Of a DNA stretch of 64,000 nucleotides, positions 25,786 to 33,664 are shown piece after piece; the first letter of the stretch is position 1; each line of letters begins with the position of its first letter. The stretch is from CALBPI01 sp942491885 (GTDB lineage Bacteria > Pseudomonadota > Gammaproteobacteria > Steroidobacterales > Woeseiaceae), in NCBI GenBank assembly GCA_942491885.1, contig CALOCQ010000003.1, positions 62,001 to 126,000 on the forward strand, in the 5' to 3' direction. The notes under the pieces were generated by a model. That model was not told the origin of the DNA. It made no database searches and was given only the letters and a program-made list of their open reading frames with translations. The position numbers and the translations under genes were made by a program.

Positions 25786-26949
25786 CTATTGCGCGCGCTG
25801 GTTAAACCGTCGTCCGACCATCGCGCTCGCGATGTTGGTTTTCTGAATGTCGATAGCGCCACCGGCGATACCCCAGCCCCAAGCGTCACGCATGCGCCGC
25901 TCAATGCGGTATTCCTTCGAGTAGCCGTAACCACCCATCAGCTGCATCGCGTTGCCGGTGACTGTGCGCGAGATCTCGTTCGCAAAGCACTTGGCGATTG
26001 ACGATTCCTGGATGCTCGGCATGCCGCGTTGTGCATTCGAGATCGCGCGGTGAATCAACAGGCGCGCCGCATCGACCTGCATCTGCATTTCGGCGATCCG
26101 CAACTGCACCGCCTGAAAGTCGACGATCGGCTTGCCGAACTGTTTGCGTTCCTGCACATAGGCGACGACCTCTTCGAGTGCGCCGGCCGCTTGTGCCATT
26201 GCCATCGTCGCGTTGCCGCAGCGCTCGAGATCGAACGCCTGCATCAGCTGGCGGAAGCCGCCCGCATCAACGACCAGATTTTCCAATGGCACTTCAACGT
26301 TGTCGAGGAAGATGTCCGACGATGGCACGCCACGGAACCCCATTAACGCTTCCTGCTCGCCGAAGCTTACTCCCGGAGTGTCTTTTTCGATGAAAACCGC
26401 ACCGATGCCCTTGGCGCCGGGTGCGTCGGATAGTTTGCAATAGACAAGATAGCCGTCGGCATGACCGCCGCCCGAGCACCATCGCTTCATGCCGTTGATG
26501 CGGATGCTGGACTTACCCTTCTCGGCGCGCGTGGTCAGGTCGGTCAGTGCCGAGCCGGCATTCGGTTCTGACATCGCGATGGCGACCACCATGTCGCCGC
26601 TGCACACGGCCGGCACGACACGCTTTTTCAGGGCGTCGCTGCCGAAGTGTTCGATCGCCTTGACCGGGCCGGTACAGGATTCGAACACAGGGAATGCAAT
26701 AGCCGAGGAGATGCGGCCGAACTCTTCGAGCACGATCAATGCATCGAGATTGGTTTGCCCCAGACCGCCGAGTTCTTCGGGAATGTTGATGCCCAGAAAG
26801 CCCATCTCGGCGTATTCCTTGATCAACTCATGCGATGGCGGGTTCGCGCTGTGTTCGATCTCGTCGGCGATTTCCGGCAGGCGCTCACGGGCGTAATTAC
26901 GCGCGGCATCCTGCATTTCCTGTTGTTGTTCTGTCAGAGAAAAATCCAT
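25786..26949 (-). CDS. Acyl-CoA dehydrogenase
   Basis: A 387-residue FAD enzyme that introduces an alpha-beta double bond into an acyl-CoA. Typical elements are the N-terminal FSLTEQQQEMQDAARNY, the flavin/substrate segment IAMSEPNAGSALTDLTTRAEK, the DNVEVPLENLV loop, ERKQFGKPIVDFQAVQ and the C-terminal MQLMGGYGYSKEYRIERRMRDA. The start is the ATG at 26947-26949; a longer frame adds a non-conserved arginine-rich stretch. It is divergent from the Rieske-thiolase operon across about 140 bases and probably works with it. Chain-length preference cannot be read. Confidence 0.93.
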   Translation of the reverse strand: MDFSLTEQQQEMQDAARNYARERLPEIADEIEHSANPPSHELIKEYAEMGFLGINIPEELGGLGQTNLDALIVLEEFGRISSAIAFPVFESCTGPVKAIEHFGSDALKKRVVPAVCSGDMVVAIAMSEPNAGSALTDLTTRAEKGKSSIRINGMKRWCSGGGHADGYLVYCKLSDAPGAKGIGAVFIEKDTPGVSFGEQEALMGFRGVPSSDIFLDNVEVPLENLVVDAGGFRQLMQAFDLERCGNATMAMAQAAGALEEVVAYVQERKQFGKPIVDFQAVQLRIAEMQMQVDAARLLIHRAISNAQRGMPSIQESSIAKCFANEISRTVTGNAMQLMGGYGYSKEYRIERRMRDAWGWGIAGGAIDIQKTNIASAMVGRRFNQRAQ

Positions 26950-27028
26950 GATTACCCACGCCCGTTGTGTCGCTCTTGCAATGCCAAGCAGTGTAACCCA
27001 GCGCATAGTCAAAAAAAACAGTCAGGAT

Positions 27029-27059
27029 TGTTTCTTTTCAACATTGGAGTATCTATACT
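27029..27059 (+). promoter_or_regulatory. Candidate promoter of the Rieske oxygenase operon
   Basis: TATACT at 27054-27059 is a good -10 box, with a weak TTGTTT or TTTCTT -35 at 27029-27036. A GTCAAAAAAAACAGTCAGG stretch just upstream resembles sequence in the 36.1-kb intergenic region, read on the other strand. Confidence 0.35.
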
Positions 27060-27090
27060 GTTTTTCGGGGCAATAACGTGCAAGAGACGG

Positions 27091-28311
27091 GTGAAGCCAG
27101 TGGACCAGGCAACAGTAGATAGCATTGCAGAAGGTATGGCGTACGAGGCGAAGCGCGAGGCGCCGCCACCGGGTTTTCCGAAGCTGCCGAAAATTCCCGG
27201 CGGGCGTTACGTTGACGAAGAATTTCAGGCGCTCGAGCACGAGCACCTCTGGCGCAAGGCCTGGCTGTATGCCGGCCACATCGACGAGCTGCCCAACGCC
27301 GGCAGCTTCAAAATGTTTACCCGCACGGGTTCGCCGATTTTTCTGATCCGCGGGCGCGACGATGAAATTCGCGCGTTCTACAACACGTGCCAGCATCGCG
27401 GCGGTCCGCTGGTAAAAGAAGACTGCGGCAAGGTCCGCAGTCTGGTATGTGGCTACCACGGCTGGGCCTATGACTTCAGTGGCAAGCTGATCAACATGCG
27501 CGACAAACGCGACTTTCCCGATCTCGACATGAACGAGCATCGTCTGCAGCAGGTGCGCTGTGAGCGCTTCGGTAACTGGATTTTCGTCAGCGAAGACCCG
27601 AACGCGCCACCGTTGTTGGAAACGCTTGGCCCGATCCCGTCGCACTTCTCTGACTACCAGATTGATTCGCTGCGCCTGATCGAGAGCGAGTCTTTCGATG
27701 TCGCGTGCAACGTCAAGGTGATTCAGGACGCGTTTCTGGAGGTCTATCACCTGCGCTCGATTCATCAGAAAACGGTCGATCGTTTCCTTGATCACATGGG
27801 TACGACGATCACGCTGTGGGAAAACGGCCATTCGCTGATGGTCACACCTAACCGCCGGCCCGAGTGGGTCGACCCGGGCACAGTGGGTATGCCTGAGATT
27901 GATACCTTCCCCGACATCGTGCGCACGAATAATTTCTCCTACAACATCTATCCGAATATCGTCACGCCGACATCGCACACCGGCATGCCGTTTATCGTTT
28001 TCTGGCCCACTTCGCACAACACGACCAAGCTCGATGTGCACTGGTTCGCGCCGAAAGACGACGATGGCCCGCGCGACCCACTGTGGGATACACGTATCGA
28101 AAACTTCGATCGCATCCTCGAAGAAGACACGCAGTTTGCGCCGCAGATCCAGTCTTCGGTCGAGTCTCCCGGCTTTAGCGGCATTCCGCTGAACTACCAG
28201 GAACGTCGCATCTATCATTGGCACGAAGAGCTGGATCGTCGCATCGGCAAAGCCAATCTGGACGCCTCGCTCGCGGTAGAGCCCAAGCTCGCGCCGTTCG
28301 TCGAATCCTGA
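27091..28311 (+). CDS. Rieske non-heme iron oxygenase, alpha subunit
   Basis: About 406 residues from the GTG at 27091; GTG 27100 and ATG 27136 are alternatives. The Rieske [2Fe-2S] ligands are C100 and H102 (CQHRGG) and C120 and H123 (CGYHGW). The mononuclear iron site is the DAFLEVYHLRSIH segment near residue 215, with a later acidic ligand. Such enzymes hydroxylate or demethylate with electrons from a separate reductase, not found nearby. The gene overlaps the next one by one TGATG and heads a four-gene operon with a thiolase and SDR, so its substrate is likely an alicyclic or branched lipid intermediate (inference). Confidence 0.93.
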   Translation: MKPVDQATVDSIAEGMAYEAKREAPPPGFPKLPKIPGGRYVDEEFQALEHEHLWRKAWLYAGHIDELPNAGSFKMFTRTGSPIFLIRGRDDEIRAFYNTCQHRGGPLVKEDCGKVRSLVCGYHGWAYDFSGKLINMRDKRDFPDLDMNEHRLQQVRCERFGNWIFVSEDPNAPPLLETLGPIPSHFSDYQIDSLRLIESESFDVACNVKVIQDAFLEVYHLRSIHQKTVDRFLDHMGTTITLWENGHSLMVTPNRRPEWVDPGTVGMPEIDTFPDIVRTNNFSYNIYPNIVTPTSHTGMPFIVFWPTSHNTTKLDVHWFAPKDDDGPRDPLWDTRIENFDRILEEDTQFAPQIQSSVESPGFSGIPLNYQERRIYHWHEELDRRIGKANLDASLAVEPKLAPFVES

Positions 28312-29735
28312 TGGCGCTGGGTATCTCCGCGCTGTCGGTGTACTTGCCGCGCACCCGCTTGTCGCGCGCAGCAATCGCCGCGGCACACGCCTGGGCGGTG
28401 CCGGCGTTGAAAGGGCGTTCCAGGGGCACAATCTCGGCGGCCAACTGGGACGAGGACAGTGTGACCATGGCGCACGAGGCGGCGCGCGTGATCACCGAGG
28501 ATACGGCGCCGTCGGCGCTGCAGTTTTGTTCGACCAGCATGCCGTTTGCCGACCGCTCGCACGCGAGCCTGTTGGTCGAGGCCTTGCAGTTGCCCTCGCG
28601 TACAAGGACGCAGGACCTTGCGGCGTCGGCCCGTGCCGCTTCGTCGGCCTTGCTCGCCGAGCTGCAATCGGAGCGCAGCGGCACGCTGATAGTCGCGGCC
28701 GAGAAGCGCACCGCGAAACCTGCCAGCGTGCAGGAGATCGGGCAGGGCGATTGTGCGGTCGCGATGCTGACCGGCGATGACGATTTGCTGGCAGAGTTTA
28801 TAGACGGCGAGACGATGGCGACCGACTTTGTCGACCACTACCGGCTCGCCGACAGCCATTACGACTACGCGTTCGAGGACCGCTGGGTGCGCGACGCCGG
28901 CTACCTGAAAGACCTGCCGACGGTGATCCCGGAAATCCTCGCGCGCAACAACATCAGCAGCGATGCGGTCACCAGACTGGTGATCAATGCGCCGGTCCGT
29001 GTGCGCGGCAAGATCGCCAAGGACGCCGGGCTTGTCTCGGCCGCCACCGATTCCGAGATAGATCAGGCGATCGGCAACACCGGGTGTGTTGCGCCATTGC
29101 TGGCATTGGCCGAGGCGATCGGTACTGCGGCGTCGGGCGATGTGATCGTAGCGGTAGGTTTCGGGCAGGGCTCGGATGTGTTGCTATTGCGCGCGACCGG
29201 CCTCGGCGCGTCCCGCGACGCATTCGCAGAAGCGCTGGCGCGCGGTCAGCAAGACGACAACTATCTGCGCTTCCTCAGCCATCGCGGTTTGCTCGATATG
29301 GACTGGGGCAAGCGCGCCGAGCGTGACGTGCGCACCGCGCAAAGCGCCTACTACCGCGAGCGTGACCAGATCAGTGGTTTCGTCGGCGGGCGCTGCACGT
29401 CGTGCGACACGATACAGTTTCCGCGCACGCGTGCCTGCGTCAACCCGGAGTGCCGCGAGTTTGATACGCAGGTACCACACCCGTTCGCCGATCTGACCGG
29501 CACCGTCAAGTCGTTCACCGAAGACTGGCAGGCCTATTCACCGGCACCGCCGCTGATTTACGGCAACGTGACCTTCGCCGGTGGCGCAAACATTCTGATG
29601 CAGTTCAGCGATACGGCCGAAGGTCAGGTGCGCGTCGGTGATGCCGTGTCGATGCACTTCCGGATCAAGGACATCGATCGTGCGCGTGGTTTTCAGCGCT
29701 ACTTCTGGAAAGCCGTAGCCAAGCAGGAGGCCTGA
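28311..29735 (+). CDS. HMG-CoA synthase-like protein fused to a DUF35 zinc-ribbon/OB domain
   Basis: This 474-residue protein has a thiolase-fold N-terminal part (GISALSVYLPRTRL; ALQFCSTSMPFADRSHASLL; IGNTGCVAPLLALAEA) like ketoacyl synthase III/HMG-CoA synthase relatives. From about residue 350 it has a DUF35 module with zinc ligands CTSCD...CVNPEC and an OB fold. By eye the usual acyl-enzyme cysteine position (D-x-x-x-S-x-R-A-x-x-A) is not a cysteine. In steroid and sterol side-chain degradation, DUF35 proteins pair with thiolase-like aldolases to cleave beta-hydroxyacyl-CoA; the next gene is such a thiolase. The start overlaps the Rieske stop. Confidence 0.85.
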   Translation: MALGISALSVYLPRTRLSRAAIAAAHAWAVPALKGRSRGTISAANWDEDSVTMAHEAARVITEDTAPSALQFCSTSMPFADRSHASLLVEALQLPSRTRTQDLAASARAASSALLAELQSERSGTLIVAAEKRTAKPASVQEIGQGDCAVAMLTGDDDLLAEFIDGETMATDFVDHYRLADSHYDYAFEDRWVRDAGYLKDLPTVIPEILARNNISSDAVTRLVINAPVRVRGKIAKDAGLVSAATDSEIDQAIGNTGCVAPLLALAEAIGTAASGDVIVAVGFGQGSDVLLLRATGLGASRDAFAEALARGQQDDNYLRFLSHRGLLDMDWGKRAERDVRTAQSAYYRERDQISGFVGGRCTSCDTIQFPRTRACVNPECREFDTQVPHPFADLTGTVKSFTEDWQAYSPAPPLIYGNVTFAGGANILMQFSDTAEGQVRVGDAVSMHFRIKDIDRARGFQRYFWKAVAKQEA

Positions 29736-29736
29736 T

Positions 29737-30936
29737 ATGGCTGAAGGAATTTGCGACAAGGTTGCCGTCATCGGCATGGGCTGCTCGACGTTCGGCGAGC
29801 GCTGGGACATGAGCGCGGCCGACCTGATGGTCGAGGCGTTCAGCGAGGGGCTGGCGGATGCCGGCATCGACCGCGATGACATTGAGGCTGCGTGGCTTGG
29901 TGTGTTCTTCGATGAGCAAAATATCGGCAAGTCGGCGATACCGCTCAGCAACGCGCTGCGACTGAACAACGTGCCCGTGACGCGGGTCGAGAACTTGTGT
30001 GCGACCGGCACCGAGGCGTTTCGTGGTGCGGTATACGCGGTGGCCTCGGGTGCTTGCGACATCGCGCTGGCGGTTGGCGTCGAGAAACTGAAAGACACCG
30101 GTTTCGCCGGTTTGCCCGAACGCACCAGCGGCACATTCGAAGACTTATGGTTGCCGAACAGCACAGCGCCCGGTGCGTTTGCGCAGCTCGCAAGCGCCTA
30201 CAGCCACCGCCACGGCATCGACATGAGTGAGCTCAAGCGTGCGATGGCGCGCGTGTCGGTGAAGAGCCATGACAACGGCCTCAAGAATCCGAAGGCGCAT
30301 TTACAGCGCGCGATTACCGAAGAGATGGTGCTCAACGCGCCGCCGGTCGCCTACCCGCTGGGTGTGCTCGATTGTTGCGGTGTCAGCGACGGCGCCGCGT
30401 GCGCGATCGTCGCGCGTCCCGAAATTGCCAGGAAACTCGGCAAGACCGATATCGTCAGCGTGAAGTCGGTGCAATTGTCGATCAGCAACGGCGTCGAGTC
30501 CGGTCACGATTCGTGGGACGGCTCCTACACGATGACCACGCAGCGCGCGTCGGCGAAAGCTTACGCCGAGGCTGGCATCGACGATCCCAAAACGCAGCTC
30601 GGCATGATCGAGGTGCACGATTGCTTCTCGATCACCGAGCTGGTGGTCATGGAAGATCTCGGCCTGTCGGCTCCGGGTCAGGCGCCAAAAGATATTCTGG
30701 ACGGTCGCTACGATGCGGACGGCGCTATTCCGTGCCAGATCGACGGCGGACTGAAATGTTTCGGCCACCCGATCGGCGCCAGCGGCCTGCGTATGTTGTA
30801 CGAGGTCTATCTGCAATTGCAGGGTCGCGCGGGGCCGCGCCAGTTGAAGGATATCGATTTTGGACTAACGCATAACCTCGGCGGCATTCCGAACCGCAAC
30901 GTGGCGAGCATCTCAATCCTGGGGGGACTGCAATGA
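29737..30936 (+). CDS. SCP-x/lipid-transfer-type thiolase (acetyl-CoA acetyltransferase family)
   Basis: A 399-residue cytosolic thiolase-fold enzyme. The catalytic cysteine is C88 in VENLCATGTEAF. The C-terminal active-site elements are MIEVHDCFSITELVVMEDLG and KCFGHPIGASGLRMLYEVYLQL, the HD-CF and HPIGASG motifs of the SCP-x/nonspecific lipid-transfer subgroup. These act on bulky acyl-CoA such as sterol side chains, by thiolysis or retro-aldol cleavage. It begins one base after the DUF35 fusion, with AGCAGGAGG as ribosome-binding site, and overlaps the SDR gene by 4 bases. Coupling to DUF35 suggests an aldolase-type complex (inference). Confidence 0.92.
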   Translation: MAEGICDKVAVIGMGCSTFGERWDMSAADLMVEAFSEGLADAGIDRDDIEAAWLGVFFDEQNIGKSAIPLSNALRLNNVPVTRVENLCATGTEAFRGAVYAVASGACDIALAVGVEKLKDTGFAGLPERTSGTFEDLWLPNSTAPGAFAQLASAYSHRHGIDMSELKRAMARVSVKSHDNGLKNPKAHLQRAITEEMVLNAPPVAYPLGVLDCCGVSDGAACAIVARPEIARKLGKTDIVSVKSVQLSISNGVESGHDSWDGSYTMTTQRASAKAYAEAGIDDPKTQLGMIEVHDCFSITELVVMEDLGLSAPGQAPKDILDGRYDADGAIPCQIDGGLKCFGHPIGASGLRMLYEVYLQLQGRAGPRQLKDIDFGLTHNLGGIPNRNVASISILGGLQ

Positions 30937-31823
30937 GTTCGACAGCAAATCGGCGTGAGCCGGGCGACTTGCCTTATGGCTTCACCGACGAGCAGCTCGC
31001 CGAGCTGCCACTGGTGTTCGCGGAAGACCTGCTCAAAGACAAAGTGTTCTTGTTGTCGGGCGGCGGCAGTGGTATCGGCAAGGCAACGGCATTCACGCTC
31101 GCACGTCTCGGCGCCAAGGTGATGATTTGCGGGCGCACCGAAGAGAAGCTCGTCGCCACCGCAGAAAGCATCGAACGACTCCTCGGTAAGGAAGTCGCCT
31201 ACACTGCGATGACCATCCGCGACCCGGAGCAGGTCGGCGACCTGATCGACGCAACCTGGGACCGCTTCGGCGGACTCGACGTCCTCGTCAACAACGGCGG
31301 TGGCCAGTTCCCACAAGACGCGATCGACTTTAGCGTCAAAGGCTGGAACGCGGTCATCGACACCAACCTGAATGGCACCTGGTACATGATGCAACGCGCC
31401 GCCCAACGCTGGCGCGACGCCGACAAACCGGGCCATATCATCAACGTCGTCGCCGTCATCAACCGCGGCATGCCACAGGTTGCCCACACCTGCGCCGCCC
31501 GCGCCGGCGTGATCTACCTGTCGAAAACCGTCTCTACCGAATGGGCGCCGCTAAACATCCAGGTCAACTGCGTCGCACCGGGCTCGATCAGCACTCAAGG
31601 CCTGAACGTCTACGAGCCAGAGGTTGCAGCGATGTTCCAGTACGCAAACCCGATGCACCGCTTCGGCGACTCGGCAGACATCGCCCAGGCAATCGTCTAC
31701 CTCGCAGCACCATCCGGAAAGTTCATCACCGGCGAAGTGCTGACAGTGGACGGCGGCGCACAGCAACACGGCGAAAACTGGTCGGCGGGGATCCCGGATT
31801 ATTTTAAAGTGCATGGGCGGTAA
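30933..31823 (+). CDS. SDR-family enoyl/dienoyl-CoA reductase-like protein
   Basis: This 296-residue short-chain dehydrogenase has the cofactor motif LLSGGGSGIGKATAF near residue 40, CGRTEEK (NADP preference), NNGGGQFPQDA and the C-terminal GEVLTVDGGAQ. The usual catalytic YxxxK is absent: the segment reads VAHTCAARAGVIYLSKTV, with no tyrosine four residues before a lysine at the normal place. Peroxisomal-type 2,4-dienoyl-CoA reductases also lack that tyrosine, which fits a role in double-bond reduction. ATGA overlap with the thiolase gene. It is the last gene of the operon, followed by dispersed repeats. Confidence 0.9.
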   Translation: MSSTANRREPGDLPYGFTDEQLAELPLVFAEDLLKDKVFLLSGGGSGIGKATAFTLARLGAKVMICGRTEEKLVATAESIERLLGKEVAYTAMTIRDPEQVGDLIDATWDRFGGLDVLVNNGGGQFPQDAIDFSVKGWNAVIDTNLNGTWYMMQRAAQRWRDADKPGHIINVVAVINRGMPQVAHTCAARAGVIYLSKTVSTEWAPLNIQVNCVAPGSISTQGLNVYEPEVAAMFQYANPMHRFGDSADIAQAIVYLAAPSGKFITGEVLTVDGGAQQHGENWSAGIPDYFKVHGR

Positions 31824-31828
31824 GAACT

Positions 31829-31917
31829 GTCATTGCGAGGAGCCGAAGGCGACGCGGCAACCCAGCGACGCGGCAAGACGTCATTGCGAGGAGCGCAGCG
31901 ACGCGGCAACCCAGCCA
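31829..31917 (+). repeat. Two dispersed CATTGCGAGGAG-type repeats
   Basis: Two units start GTCATTGCGAGGAGC (31829 and 31880) and run through GACGCGGCAACCCAGC, with an internal extra GCGACGCGGCAA. They sit directly after an operon end and match in part the mosaics at 22.3 and 33.4 kb. Confidence 0.85.
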
Positions 31918-31958
31918 GATAACGGTGACCCAAAAGACCAGACAAGAGGGCAACGAAA

Positions 31959-32528
31959 ATGACCAACACAACCATAGAACGCATCCCACGCGACAAACTC
32001 CCCGAAGAGTTCACCCTCGCTTGGGATACCCTCAACGGACTGACCGGCGAGCCCGCATTCGTCGAAGCCTTCGCGACAGCGCCGCATGTTTTGCGCTTCG
32101 TTATGGGCGATTTCTATCAGAACCTGTTCTTCGATGGTCAGGTCGACCAGCGCTACAAGCAGCTTGTGCGCCTGCGTTTATCGACATTGCATGGCTGTCG
32201 GACCTGCAATAAACAAAATACTGCCGGTGCAGCCGAGGCGGGTTTTTCTGCGCAGCAGATCAGCGCCGTGATGGGCGACTACGAGTCGTCGGACGAGCTG
32301 GATGCCGCCGATAAGGCCGTATTGCGCTATGCCGATCAGGTCGCTATGACCAACGCGGATGGCCGCCTGACCGAGCAACTGATTGGCGAGTTGCGTGAGC
32401 ATTTCTCGAGCGCAGATATCTGCGAGCTCGGTACGGTGATGGCCGTGATTTCCGGCATGGCCAAGCTGACGTTCGTCATGGATCTTGTCGAGAAGGAAAG
32501 CTACTGCGAGTTTGCCAACGCGTCGTAG
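31959..32528 (+). CDS. Carboxymuconolactone decarboxylase/AhpD-like protein
   Basis: A 189-residue all-helical protein of the CMD family. The AhpD-type thiol pair is present as HGCRTCNKQNTAGAAEAG (CxxC with following polar residues), in the middle of the chain after RYKQLVRLRLSTL. C-terminal helices include LRYADQVAMTN. Proteins with this CxxC usually act as alkylperoxidases or thiol-disulfide oxidoreductases rather than decarboxylases. The start ATG follows GAGGGCAACGAAA. It sits between the Rieske-thiolase operon and a convergent SDR gene; relation to the catabolic genes is by position only. Confidence 0.88.
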   Translation: MTNTTIERIPRDKLPEEFTLAWDTLNGLTGEPAFVEAFATAPHVLRFVMGDFYQNLFFDGQVDQRYKQLVRLRLSTLHGCRTCNKQNTAGAAEAGFSAQQISAVMGDYESSDELDAADKAVLRYADQVAMTNADGRLTEQLIGELREHFSSADICELGTVMAVISGMAKLTFVMDLVEKESYCEFANAS

Positions 32529-32558
32529 CGGATCGTTACCGTCCGATCTGGTGTTGCG

Positions 32559-33302
32559 CTAGAACTGAATGATCGCCCCGCCGTCCACGTTGAGGCCAAC
32601 GCCGGAAACGAACTGTGCCTCACCCGACGCCAAGAATAGCGCCGCAACCGCGACCTCGTGCGCCTCGCCGAGCCGGCCGATCGGTGCCTTCGCCTCCCAG
32701 TAGGCTTTGAAGTCCGCGTCTTGCATAAACGGCTCCGACATCTTGGTGATAATCGAGCCGGGCTGCAGGTAGTTGACTGTGATGCCGTATTTGCCGAAGT
32801 CAACGGCCATACCTTTCGATAAACCGGCGACGGCGTGTTTCGAGGCGCCGTAGATGGCTAGCCCCGGTCCGGCGACGTCGGACATGATCGAGCCGAGGTT
32901 GATGACGCGACCAGCGGCCGATTTTTTCAGCAAGGGCAATACCTCGCGCGTGAGCCGGAACACGGCACGGACGTTGACGCCCATGATCGTGTCCCATTGC
33001 TCGTCGGTGAGCGTCTCATACTCGCCGGCAATCGCGATGCCGGCGTTGTTGACGAGGATGTCGACGCCACCGAAAGACTGCTGCGCGGCGTCGATGATTG
33101 CCGCATGCGTCGCGTTCTTGCTGACGTCGCCGATGACCTTGGCGATGCGTTTGTCGTCGTCGAATGCGGCGTTGAGTTCTTCGGCATTGATATCGCTAAG
33201 AACAACGTTGGCGCCCTGTTTCAGGAACAGCTCGGCGATGGCACGGCCGATGCCGTTAGCGGCGCCGGTGACGATGGCGGTTTTGTCTGTGAGTTTGAAC
33301 AT
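32559..33302 (-). CDS. Short-chain dehydrogenase/reductase
   Basis: A classical 247-residue SDR: TGAANGIGRAIAE at residues 12-24 (NAD(P) binding), DINAEE after strand two (NAD preference), NNAGIAIAGEYE, catalytic S in NLGSIMSDVAG, Y and K in YGASKHAVAG, and GVGLNVDGGAII at the C-terminus. It probably oxidises a hydroxyacyl-CoA or secondary alcohol (family inference). It is convergent with the CMD gene, and separated from the next minus-strand gene by a 300-base repeat block and terminator, so it is transcribed from its own promoter within or beyond the repeats. Confidence 0.93.
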   Translation of the reverse strand: MFKLTDKTAIVTGAANGIGRAIAELFLKQGANVVLSDINAEELNAAFDDDKRIAKVIGDVSKNATHAAIIDAAQQSFGGVDILVNNAGIAIAGEYETLTDEQWDTIMGVNVRAVFRLTREVLPLLKKSAAGRVINLGSIMSDVAGPGLAIYGASKHAVAGLSKGMAVDFGKYGITVNYLQPGSIITKMSEPFMQDADFKAYWEAKAPIGRLGEAHEVAVAALFLASGEAQFVSGVGLNVDGGAIIQF

Positions 33303-33328
33303 GGTGTTGCTCTTGGTTGGTGTTTCAT

Positions 33329-33613
33329 GTCATCGCGAGCGAAGCGTGGCGATCTGTTTGTGGGTTGCCGCGGGCCTGCGGCCCTCGCAATGACGAGGGT
33401 AGTGTTTGATTGTCTGATTGCCGCGTCGCCTTCGGCTCCTCGCAATGACGACTTGTATTGTCATCGCGAGCGTAGCGCGGCGATCTGTTTGTGGTTTGCC
33501 GCGTCGCCTTCGGCTCCTCGCAATGACGAGGGTAGTGCCTTCGGCGTGATTGTCTGATTGCCGCGTCGCTGCGCTCCTCGCAATGACCTGCGGTCACTCC
33601 TCGCAATGACGAC
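33329..33613. repeat. Dense block of dispersed CATYGCGAG-type repeats
   Basis: At least five partial elements in both orientations: GTCATCGCGAGCGAAGCG (33330 on) and GTCATCGCGAGCGTAGCG (33461 on) read forward, while CTCGCAATGACGA or CTCGCAATGACC read in reverse near 33390, 33450, 33519, 33578 and 33601. Units are separated by GGGTAGTGTTTGATTGTCTGATTGCC-like spacers that themselves recur. The block fills the space between the SDR start and the receptor terminator, so any SDR promoter must lie within it. Confidence 0.85.
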
Positions 33614-33650
33614 AAAAAAAACGGCGCACCCGGGTTAACAGGTGCGCCGT
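33613..33650 (-). terminator. Rho-independent terminator of the second TonB receptor gene
   Basis: Perfect 10-bp stem ACGGCGCACC (33621-33630) and GGTGCGCCGT (33641-33650), 10-base loop, and a run of A at 33614-33620 that reads as T on the minus strand, 15 bases after the receptor stop. Confidence 0.95.
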
Positions 33651-33664
33651 TTTAGTTCAGCGGT

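Noticed and set aside
26029..26346. Open frame antisense to the acyl-CoA dehydrogenase
   Set aside because: No homology and no start signal; the dehydrogenase motifs occupy the other strand.
27022..28431. 469-residue open frame antisense to the Rieske oxygenase
   Set aside because: It lies entirely opposite a protein with clear Rieske and iron motifs; its composition is typical of a GC-rich shadow frame.
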